A stretch of 64,000 nucleotides of DNA from Closterium sp. NIES-65. Lineage: Eukaryota > Streptophyta > Zygnematophyceae > Desmidiales > Closteriaceae. The stretch covers positions 62,001-126,000 of the forward strand of contig CANXME010002121.1 in NCBI GenBank assembly GCA_948144175.1. The letters run 5' to 3'. The translations under genes and the position numbers were made by a program. Below are positions 19,401 to 31,400 of the stretch, in pieces. Under the pieces are notes generated by a model. That model was not told the DNA's origin. It was given only the letters and a program-made list of their open reading frames with translations, and searched no databases. Numbering within the stretch: the first letter of the stretch is position 1; each line of letters opens with the position of its first letter.

Positions 19401-22400
19401 CCCTTCAGGTTCTTTGGTGGCCGTCCTCTCCTTCCTGTCTTCACCTTTCATCACCCCTCTTCACCTCTCCTCACCTCTCTTAACCTCTCTTCAACTCTCA
19501 GTCAATGCCGCCAATCCCACGCTTCTTTGTCCCTCTCCAACTCTCTCGTCCCCACACGGCAGGTCGCACAACTTCCGCTCGGCCTATCTGCGCCTCTCCT
19601 CCATCCTGCTCTCCAGCGGTCTACTGGAGAGGCAGGCAGCAGCACCTGAAGAAAGAAAGGCTGCAGCAGCAGCAGCGGAAGAAGCATCAGACACCAAGGC
19701 TTCTTCTGCTGATCCCTCTTTTGCAGATGGTGGTGGTGGTGCTGCTGCTGTTGCTGCTGCTGCTTCTGATGTGGAGGGTACCAATGATTGTCTACCTGGT
19801 GGTGACAACACTAACAGTAGTAACATTCCCCGCAGGCCTTGCATTCTTGCCATCACTGCCACCGCCACGCGCCTCGCCACGTCATCGCTCATCGCAGCGC
19901 TGGGTATCCCGCCGGGCGGCGTGATTCGGCGCGGAGTGGTGCGGCCGAACCTGCACCTCTCAGTGTCAATAACCGGGGCCAAAGGACTTGTGCCTGGGAC
20001 TGGTTCAGGACCTGCTGATGTGGTGGGAGAGAACAAGTGGGGGGGCGGGGCTGCAGCAGCAGGGCACAGCAGGCAGCGGGCACTGGTGGATCTTCTTGCG
20101 GCTCCTCCCTTCTCTTCTGCCCGCAGCATCATCGTCTACTGCTCCTTCCAGGTGGGTGCTCCTTCCCAGGTGGGAGCCGCTGTGATGTGAGGGGTCTATG
20201 CAGGTTAACGGGGCAGCAGCAAGGTAGAGCAGGCAGTTGGCTTTAGTGGATGAAGCTGCTCTTCCCACGTGGTTGACTGTGTGGATCCAAAGGGCAGAGC
20301 AGAGCAGTAGACAATCACCGTGTGTAGTGCCAGAATGCCCGGCATTCTGGCTGACTTGTGTCACGACCTGATACCTCCCCAGGTCTAGGGAGCCAGTGTC
20401 TGTTCGTTCCAGTTGCACATGCTGACAGTAGTGGCATGAAATGAAATTCTCTGGAGACCCGCTCACAACATGTTGTTTCCCTCTCCTTTCCATTGCCATC
20501 TCTTGAGCCAAATCAAGAGCCGCCATGTCTTTGCTTGCCCCTGTAACTCTCTCAGTCGAATCTTAATCTGTTTCCCTCTCTTCTCTCCCCTCCCCTGCCA
20601 GTGGGAGGCTGATGACTTGGCGCGCATTCTTCGAGACAACCGGATCGCAGCTCGGGTGAGTTGGGTGGTAAGAGGGTCACGTTTGAGACCTCTCAAATGT
20701 GTCTCTAAATCGCAGCTAGGGTGAGTCGAGTGAGAGGGGGACTTGCAGATGAGGTTTGCATTCATGATTGCCCAGCAGCTCCAGTGACTCTAGCGAGAGT
20801 GTAAAACTCAGAATGGAAAACGGGTTCCAGTAAAGCTCAGCTCCACCTGCCGATGAGTTCTGCAAGCTCCCAGATTCCGCTTGCTTTTCACTATGTTGCC
20901 CCAATCCCCAACCTCCTCCTTGCTCTGGTGCTTACGTCGCTTCATGCATATGTCTCATGTTCTCTCTGCTCTGTCATCTTCTCGTCTCTTCTCCTCTCCT
21001 CTATTCTCTTCTCCTCTCTTCTCCTCTCCTCTATTCTCTTCTCCTCTCTTCTCCTCTCCTCTATTCTCTTCTCCTCTCTTCTCCTCTCTTCTCGTCCTTC
21101 CCTTCCCATGCCACCTACCTCCAGAGCTACCACGGTGGGTTGCAAGCAGGCGAGAGGACACGCATCCTGCAGCGCTTCACAGCCAACAAGCTACGAGTGG
21201 TGCGTGCACTGCTGCCTCTGCTGCCTCTGCTGCCTCTGCTGCGTGTACTATCCAGTTGCATTCTGTGGTGTTCTGCAGGTTGTGGCAACACTTAGCAGAC
21301 TCAAAAATCCGATCTGCAGGCTGTGCCATTTGAGCATCATTCACACCACTTGTGTAACCACTTGCCAAGCCAAACTCGTTCTCATTGCCTCTGTGCTGCA
21401 GGTTGTGGCGACACTGGCGTTTGGCATGGGCCTGGATAAGGCTGATGTTGGAGCGGTGAGTGGAGTGGCTTATGGATGGGATGGAGCTATGTGCATGGGT
21501 TTATGCATGTGGGCGAAGCTGTCGCTACACTGGTGTGGCGTTTGGCATGGGCTTGGACAGGGCTCATATTAATACCTGAGTGCAGATGGGGTTGTATGGA
21601 TGTGACTATAAATTTGGATGGGGAATCTCATTCATAGATGAGTGAGTGAGGTTGCTTATGGAGGACTATAGTTTCATGCATATGCTATATATATAGGTGG
21701 GTTTATGTGATTTTTGAAGGCGGGGAAATACTGGTTTGCTTGCCATACATTTTCCCTCCACTCTTTTCTCCCATACATTTCCTCTTGTCGCTAGGTAGGC
21801 GCACTTCGGCTGCAGCATTGTTCCTTCGTTTTGGCTCGGTTCGTTAGTGTTATTGCCCTGTGTTTCCAGACTCCCGTATTCTCCCAGTGCTTCCCTTGCA
21901 CCACTACTTTTTGAGGCGCCTCAGAAGCCACTTTTCTCCCTTCCGATCCCCCCAATCAGGTTGTGCATTACTCCATTCCCCGCAGCCCAGAACAATACGT
22001 GCAGGTATGATGCGGTGTGATGTAATATGATGCAGTATAGTGCGGTGCGTTGCGGTGCAGTGTTTTGTGGACGTTAGTGATGAGGGTTGGATGACAGGAT
22101 CATGGGATGAACTATGAATGTATGAGATAATTGGAACGTAGAATTGTTTAGTCCCGCAATTCCACCACCTTTAGTCCAACCCTCTCTCCACTCTTTTCTC
22201 ACACAGGAGGGATGGTAGGCTGTGCGCGGTGCAAGAGTCACCCCTCTCCACCTCCGCCCATGCTCATCTCACTTCTCTCTCCTGTCTCTCCCCTCCAATC
22301 TCCCACGTCTGCCATCTCTTTGCGGACTGCCGCTGCTACCTTCGCATGCCCTCTTCTCTCTTCTCTCGTCTCTCCCCACCAACGTCACTCCCCTCCACGC

Positions 22401-25400
22401 TCCACCTTCACAGGAGATAGGCCGGGCGGGGCGCAACGGGCAGCCCGCCTTCTGCCACCTCTTTGTGGACCGCCCCTGCTACCTTCGCCTGCGCAGCCTT
22501 GCACACTCGTTAGTGATGGACTCGTTAATGGCACAAGCGTTTGTGGCACACTCGTTCTCAGTCAGTGCTTGGCTCGTTTGTGTCACTTTTCGTCAACGAC
22601 ACACCTGACGCTATTTCTCAACGTTCAGGAGCACCACTATGACACTCCTCATATTGTGGTGGCATGTCTCTTTCTCATAGTAAACTCTCTGACTGGACAC
22701 TCTTTAGTACCAGACTGGACTGGCCTGCTTACAAACACCTTCTATGTCAACATGAGAACCCACTTTTGCCCATGCCACCCTATCTCACCCCCATGCCACC
22801 CTATCTCACCCCATGTTCCCCATCTCACCCTCATATTCCCCGTCTCACCCTCATATTCCCCGTCTCACCCTCATATTCCCCGTCTCACCCTCATATTCCC
22901 CGTCTCACCCTCATATTCCCCGTCTCACCCTCATATTCCCCGTCTCACCCTCATATTCCCCGTCTCACCCCATATTCCCCCATCTCACCCCATATTCCCC
23001 CATCTCACCCCATATTCCCCCATCCCACCCCGTATTCCCCCATCCCACCCCATCTTCCCCCATTTCACCCCATATTCCCCCATCTCACCCCATATTCCCC
23101 GTCTCACCCTCATATTCCCCGTCTCACCCCATCTTCCCCCATTTCACCCCATATTCCCCCATCTCACCCCATATTCCCCCATCCCACCCCGTATTCCCCC
23201 ATCCCACCCCATCTTCCCCCATTTCACCCCAAATTCCCCCATCACACCCCATATTCCCCCATCTCACCCCATATTCCCCGTCTCACCCCATATTCCCCCA
23301 TCTCACCCCATATTCCCCCATCTCACCCCATATTCCCCCATCCCACCCCGTATTCCCCCATCCCACCCCATCTTCCCCCATTTCACCCCATATTCCCCCA
23401 TCTCACCCCATATTCCCCGTCTCACCCTCATATTCCCCGTCTCACCCCATCTTCCCCCATTTCACCCCATATTCCCCCATCTCACCCCATATTCCCCCAT
23501 CCCACCCCGTATTCCCCCATCCCACCCCATCTTCCCCCATTTCACCCCAAATTCCCCCATCACACCCCATATTCCCCCATCTCACCCCATATTCCCCGTC
23601 TCACCCCATATTCCCCCATCTCACCCCATATTCCCCCATCTCACCCCATATTCCCCCATCCCACCCCGTATTCCCCCATCCCACCCCATCTTCCCCCATT
23701 TCACCCCATATTCCCCCATCTCACCCCATATTCCTCGTCTCACCCTCATATTCCCCGTCTCACCCCATCTTCCCCCATTTCACCCCATATTCCCCCATCT
23801 CACCCCATATTCCCCCATCCCACCCCGTATTCCCCCATCCCACCCCATCTTCCCCCATTTCACCCCAAATTCCCCCATCACACCCCATATTCCCCCATCT
23901 CACCCCATATTCCCCGTCTCACCCCATATTCCCCCATCTCACCCCATATTCCCCCATCTCACCCCATATTCCCCCATCCCACCCCGTATTCCCCCATCCC
24001 ACCCCATCTTCCCCCATTTCACCCCATATTCCCCCATCTCACCCCATATTCCCCGTCTCACCCTCATATTCCCCGTCTCACCCCATCTTCCCCCATTTCA
24101 CCCCATATTCCCCCATCTCACCCCATATTCCCCCATCCCACCCCGTATTCCCCCATCCCACCCCATCTTCCCCCATTTCACCCCAAATTCCCCCATCACA
24201 CCCCATATTCCCCCATCTCACCCCATATTCCCCCATCTCACCCCATATTCCCCCATCTCACCCCATATTTCCCCATCTCACCCCATATTCCCCCATCCCA
24301 CCCCGTATTCCCCCATCCCACCCCATCTTCCCCCATTTCACCCCATATTCCCCCATCTCACCCCATATTCCCCGTCTCACCCTCATATTCCCCGTCTCAC
24401 CCCATCTTCCCCCATCTCACCCCATATTCCCCCTTCTCACCCCATATTCCCCCATCCCATCCCGTATTCCCCCATCCCTCCCCATCTTCCCCCATTTCAC
24501 CCCAAATTCCCCCATCACACCCCATATTCCCCCATCTCACCCCATATTCCCCCATCTCACCCCATATTCCCCCATCTCACTCCATATTCCCCCCATCTCA
24601 CCCCATATTCCCCCATCTCACCCCATATTCCCCCATCTCACCCCATATTCCCCCATCTCACCCCATATTCCCCCATCTCACCCCATATTCCCCCATCTCA
24701 CCCCATATTCCCCCATTTCACCCCATATCCCCCCATCTCACCCCATATTCCCCCATCTCACCCCATATTCCCGCATCTCACCCCATATTCCCCCATCTCA
24801 CCCCATATTCCCCCATCTCACCCCATATTCCCGCATCTCACCCCATATTCCCGCATCTCACCCCATATTCCCCCATCTCACCCCATATTCCCCCATCTCA
24901 CCCCATATTCCCCCATCTCACCCCATATTCCCCCATCTCACCCCATATTCCCCCATCTCACCCCATATTCCCCCATCTCACCCCATATTCCCCCATCTCA
25001 CCCCATATTCCCCCATTTCACCCCATATCCCCCCATCTCACCCCATATTCCCCCATCTCACCCCATATTCCCGCATCTCACCCCATATTCCCCCATCTCA
25101 CCCCATATTCCCCCATCTCACCCCATATTCCCGCATCTCACCCCATATTCCCGCATCTCACCCCATATTCCCCCATCTCACCCCATATTCCCCCATCTCA
25201 CCCCATATTCCCCGTCTCACCCCATATTCCCCCATCTCACCCCATATTCCCCCATCTAACCCTATTTTCCCCCACCTGAAGGGACGGAGTATCGGAAAGC
25301 ACTGTAGCAGCCTTCCTCTCTCTCGTCTTTGGCAACTACCAACTGCCTGTAGCACTTGAAGAATCACCTGAAGGATCACCTGAAGCAGCAGTGCAGATTC

Positions 25401-28400
25401 CTGTGTTCCAAACCATCCCCAAGGAGAAAACGGCTCAGTCCCTTGACATTCGCCCTGAGGTGAGGGAAGGAAGAAGGGAGAGATGGGGGTTGAATACAGG
25501 GGTGGGGGATGGAGGCTGAGAGCATTCAGCAGCTTCCGCTGTTAGACTGACTGGGAGAGCAGGAGTTACTTACAGCAAAGCCGAGTGGCAGTGGCAGTGG
25601 CAGCTCCACCTCTGGCAGTGGCAGCTCCACCTCTGGCAGTGGCAGCTCCACCTCTGGCAGTGGCAGCTCCACCTCTGGCAGTGGCAGCTCCACCTCTGGC
25701 AGTGGCAGCTCCACCTCTGGCAGTGGCAGCTCCACCTCTGGCAGTGGCAGCTCCACCTCTGGCAGTGGCAGCTCCACCTCTGGCAGTGGCAGCTCCACCT
25801 CTGGCAGTGGCAGCTCCACCTCTGGCAGTGGCAGCTCCACCTCTGGCAGTGGCAGCTCCACCTCTGGCAGTGGCAGCTCCACCTCTGGCAGTGGCAGCTC
25901 CACCTCTGGCAGTGGCAGCTCCACCTCTGGCAGTGGCAGCTCCACCTCTGGCAGTGGCAGCTCCACCTCTGGCAGTGGCAGCTCCACCTCTGGCAGTGGC
26001 AGCTCCACCTCTGGCAGTGTATCAGTCTTTTTTCAGACTGGGATATAGCCAGAGGTGGAATGGAGTGAGGCAGCGCTCATGGTTGCAGCCAGCCCGCCCG
26101 CAGTGCAAGCGGTCATTCATTGGAAAAAAGTCTGATCTGCTCACAATACTGAAACGTCACAAACTCTCCATCAAGTTTGAGTTTTTCCCTCATGACAGAG
26201 GTTGCCTTTTGAGGCGCCTCAAAAGTTTTTTACTTGTGGCAGAGGAGGTGCAGTCGGTGGCTCACAACTCTGTCTTCTATCCAACTCCGTGTGAATTGAG
26301 ATTTCTTTTTCAGCAACCCGAAACATGGTTTCCCCTTCCTTCCTCCTCCTCCCCCTCCCACACCCTGCATCTTTTACCTCTGCTTTTTCGCTTGCTTCTC
26401 CCCCTTCCCATCAGGTCATGGAAACCATTCTCGTGTTCTGCGAGTCACCAGCACCATCAGCAACTCTTGCTTCGGATTCAAAACTTCCACCCTCAACACC
26501 ATCGTCATCATCACCACCAGCCACACCAGCATCATCGCTACCACCAGAACCATTGTCATCATTAGCACCACTTTCATCACCCACACCCCCTGCTGCCGCT
26601 GCTTACCTGCGAATGATGCCTGAGGCACCGGCTTCCTGCCTGCTCTCCTTCCATAAGGTACGGGTGCTGGTTCTGAGACATGTCAACTCTAACATATGAT
26701 TCTTCTTCTTCCTGCCTTCTCTTAGTTTGTAAGGCCCGTATAGCTTCTTCGGTTTCTAGATTTGATAATTAGAAACTCCCCTGCTTTATTGTGGCTCCTC
26801 TCCTTCCACAAACTATTGATTGTACATTCCGAAGCGTCTCAACACCCATCTGCTTCTTTCTGCCTGCCTCCTCGCATGTCATCAAGTACAGCTTGTATTT
26901 CTTTTAAATTCATGCGCATGGTACGTGTAGTTTTGAGACTTCAAAAGAATCGTCTGGTTGCTGCCTGCTTTCCGCTCTTCGAAACCGTTCGCCCTGTACT
27001 CTTCATTGCCTGATCCTTAATGCTCAACAATACCACTACTACTTTTGACAATAATCAAAAGTGATTTCACCACTACCACTGATCCCCACTGCTCTAGTCC
27101 ACTGGTGCTCGATTCCCTTAATGCCTCGTGTTCAATAATCTCGTGATCCCCATCTCCCTCCTGTTCACCTGGCAGACCCCAGTGGAGGTACTTTCCAAAA
27201 AGGTTCCTCTTGTGAAGGCCATTCTCGCGTAAGCCAGCTTGCACCATCCTCTTGCATCACCCCACCTGCACCATCCCTCTTGCATCACCCCACCTGCACC
27301 ATCCTCTTGCATCACCCCACCTGCACCATCCTCTTGCATCACCCCACCTGCACCATCCTCTTGCATCACCCCACCTGCACCATCCTCTTGCATCACCCCA
27401 CCTGCACCATCCTCTTGCATCACCCCACCTGCACCATCCTCTTGCATCACCCCACCTGCACCATCCCTCTTGCATCACCCCACCTGCACCATCCTCTTGC
27501 ATCACCCCACCTGCACCATCCTCTTGCATCACCCCACCTGCACCATCCTCTTGCATCACCCCACCTGCACCATCCCTCTTGCATCACCCCACCTGCACCA
27601 TCCCTCTTGCATCACCCCACCTGCACCATCCTCTTGCATCACCCCACCTGCACCATCCCTCTTGCATCACCCCACCTGCACCATCCTCTTGCATCACCCC
27701 ACCTGCACCATCCTCTTGCATCACCCCACCTGCACCATCCCTCTTGCATCACCCCACCTGCACCATCCTCTTGCATCACCCCACCTGCACCATCCTCTTG
27801 CATCACCCCACCTGCACCATCCTCTTGCATCACCCCACCTGCACCATCCTCTTGCATCACCCCACCTGCACCATCCCTCTTGCATCACCCCACCTGCACC
27901 ATCCTCTTGCATCACCCCACCTGCACCATCCCTCTTAGTACAGGGCGCATGTTCGCCCTGTTTTGAGGCGCCTCAAAAGCCCACCTGCACCATCCATCTG
28001 TAACCCAACCTGTACATGGCACACTGTTCGCCCTGTAACGTTGGCCGGGTCGGGTCGCTCCTGTAGTGGGCTCGACCCAATCAGGTCAGGTCATTCAGTG
28101 GTTGCCTTTCAGTCGGATCGCGTTGTCCCGAGCACCCGCTGTGCCATCTACACCAGTCCTCTCCCTTTCCTAACCATCCTCCTTGTTGGGCCTGGAACTG
28201 CTGCCCGTGCCACCACACATGCCACCGCCCATTCCACCACCCCTTTCCCCCCTCCTTTTACATTCAGCATGATCCTTTCTCCCGTAGCATTCACCTCCCG
28301 TCTTCCCCCTCCGCTCACACTCACCTCCCATCGCCCCCTTATGCCTGCCTTCCAGGGGCATCGTTGGGCTACCCACCTTGCTTCCACCATCATGCCAAGG

Positions 28401-31400
28401 GTTGTTCTCCCTTTCGGCCCCACTCCCCCTCTGCCTTCCCTCAGGACCAACCCAAGCCCCCACAATGGACAGTAAACCCTCCGGCATTCTCTTGTGCACG
28501 GCATCGGCATCTGCCTATACCACTGCCGTTACCCATGCCTTGATATTCACCTCTCTTGTCTGCCCTCCCTTCCCTCCGCCTTCCCTCAGGACCAACCCAA
28601 ACCCTCGCAACGGGCGGTAGACCATCCAGCTGGTACCGCTGCCCAATCACGTATGCATGCTGCTGCCCACGCCACTGCCACTGGCTCTGCCACTGGCACT
28701 GCTGCTGTTCAGGCCCCCATGTTCTCCTCTGGTCTCCGCACTCTGCCTTCCCCCTGCCTTCCCCCTGCCTCCCCCCTGCCTTCCCCCTGCCTCCCCCCTG
28801 CCTTCCCCCTGCCTCCCCCCTGCCTTCCCCCTGCCTCCCCCCTGCCTTCCCCCTGCCTTCCCCCTGCCTTCCCCCTGCCTCCCCCCTGCCTTCCCCCTGC
28901 CTCCCCCCTGCCTTCCCCCTGCCTCCCCCCTGCCTTCCCCCTGCCTCCCCCCTGCCTCCCCCCTGCCTTCCCCCTGCCTTCCCTCAGGACTAACCCCACC
29001 CCCCGCAATGGGCGGTACACCATCCAGCTGGCACCGCTGGCCAATCATGCGCGCATGCCGCTGCCCATGCTGCTTTCTGCGTTGAGAGACCTGCAGGTAT
29101 GCCATGGGTGGGGGATCGATCCCGCTAAGGTACACAAGTAGTAAGTCAAGCATCTTCTTTTTTCTGACGGATAAATCTGGTTATAAAATCGATTCTTAGT
29201 CATGCCGCTCAACATGCTACTTGCTGCGTTGAGAGACCTGCAGGTATGTCATGGGTTGGGGGTAGCCTAAGGTAGACAGGTAAGAGGGTGGGTGGTTGAA
29301 ACATCACCAATTATGTGAGGTGACAAATCGATTTGATTCTTCTTATTTTCTCCCTCTCCTCTTTCACCTTCGCCTTCTCCCCTCGATTCTTCCTCTCTCC
29401 CCTTATCCCAAGCAGAGGTGTGGGGAGATCGTGTGCGAGTTCCTGGAACCTTCCTTGTGCGTGCAGCTCATGTCTCGCCCCAAGAGTCTCTCCTCTCTAG
29501 CTGCATCCATCTGCCACCGACTGGCGGCTGTTGAGCGATCAACGGTGAGTCGCTCGCATGTTAGGCTGCCAACGTGAGCTAGTCCTGTTTAAAGCAGTGT
29601 GAGCTGGTTCACAGCAACTCCTCTATCGCGCCCCCAAGAGCCTCTGCTCTCTAGCTGCATCCATCTGTCACCGACTGGCGGCTGTCAAAAGGTCAACAGT
29701 GATACAAACGCATGTTACGTTACCGCGTGAACTAGGCTACTTCGAGTGGGTACCCGGGAGTACCAGGCACTTTTGAGAATTCTCAAAAGTAACTCCACTA
29801 TGGCAAATCGCCACTGACTGGCCGATGTGGCCACTGCAGCAGCCTAAGTCCAGCTTTGAGATTTCTGAGTCAAGACACGCACCAACACACCCCCCACCTG
29901 GTTTGCACAGCTTCATGCCATGCGCTCTCTGTGGCAGTCGCAGCATCGTGTGTGTGCATGCAAGGAGGTGACTTCTGACGAGTCTTTATAAACAACCGTT
30001 TGTACCCCCTTCCTCCGCCATCAGGTGGGCAGGCTTGATGCCATGTACGCTGTAGCAGTCGCAGCGTTGTGTGTGCATGCATGCAAGGTGGCTCCGGACA
30101 ATTCTGAAAAAACAACTCTGTGGCCCCCTTCCTGCACCATCAGGTGGGCAAGCTTGATGCCATGTACGCTGTTGCAGTCGCAGCAGCCCAGCTCCCAGCA
30201 GCACAACCTGCAGCACCACCAGCAGCACCACCAGCAACGCCAGCAGCAGCACCACCAGCAGCACCACCAGCAACGCCAGCAGCAGCACCACCAGCAGCAC
30301 CACAACGGGCAGCTGAACCGGAGAGCAGCAGATCGCAGGCGGGCAGGCAGACAGCCCTCCTGCAGCGCTGCATCGCGGCTTACTTTGACTCCCCAGATGG
30401 GTCCGTGCCGCCGCTGCTTGCTGCTCCTGCTCCTGTCACCACTGCGAGGTAAGATAGCTGGTTACCTGTGATTTGCACACACCCTTGCTTGCACATGATT
30501 GTTTCAGCCACGTGTGAGCAATGGCCGCACGCATGGACACACACTAGAATGCACAAAAATTCAATGTATGCATGCATGCAGGAGTGTGTGGACGATGAGT
30601 GCACGCATGTGTATGGTTGCGCCACATGCATGCTTAAACACTTGCATGCTTAAACACTTGCATTTAAACACTTGCATGCTTAAACACTTGCATGCAGACA
30701 CACCTGACATGTGCATAAAGCTCTAAACACATATTCTGCTACCTTCGTACTGACTCTGTGGAACGTGTCTCCATACCTGCTCTCCTCCTTCCCCTGCCTG
30801 TGCATGCACCATCGGGCTTGTGACTGGCTTCGTTCGGGGTTTGCCTCTCATCAGTCAATTCCTCCGCAGTGACATCAAAGTGAGTGGGAAATAGAGGTAA
30901 CGGTGAGTGACATAAGGTTGAGTGACATCAAGGTGGGAGGCATTTACAGGGGGGCATGGAGGTGTGTGCAGTTCTTCATACAAATGCTCACCCACACACT
31001 TGCATGCTTGCTTTCACGCTCACACCCATGCACACATCCATAGTCATGCCAATCTCACACATCCATAGTCATGCCAATCTCACACATCCATAGTCATGCC
31101 AATCTCACACATCCATAGTCATGCCAATCTCACACATCCATAGTCATGCCAATCTCACACATCCATAGTCATGCCAATCTCACACATCCATAGTCATGCC
31201 AATCTCACACATCCATAGTCATGCCAATCTCACACATCCATAGTCATGCCAATCTCACACATCCATAGTCATGCCAATCTCACACATCCATAGTCATGCC
31301 AATCTCACACATCCATAGTCATGCCAATCTCACACATCCATAGTCATGCCAATCTCACACATCCATAGTCATGCCAATCTCACACATCCATAGTCATGCC

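Noticed and set aside
22212..25359. Overlapping plus-strand ORFs of 850-1015 codons (Pro/His/Ser/Ile repeats)
   Set aside because: They follow a 20-bp tandem repeat open in all three frames and lie in a helicase intron. Not proteins.
25526..28003. Long ORFs on both strands in the 21-bp and 27/28-bp arrays
   Set aside because: Period artefacts. Both arrays are intronic and the ORFs are mutually exclusive shadows.
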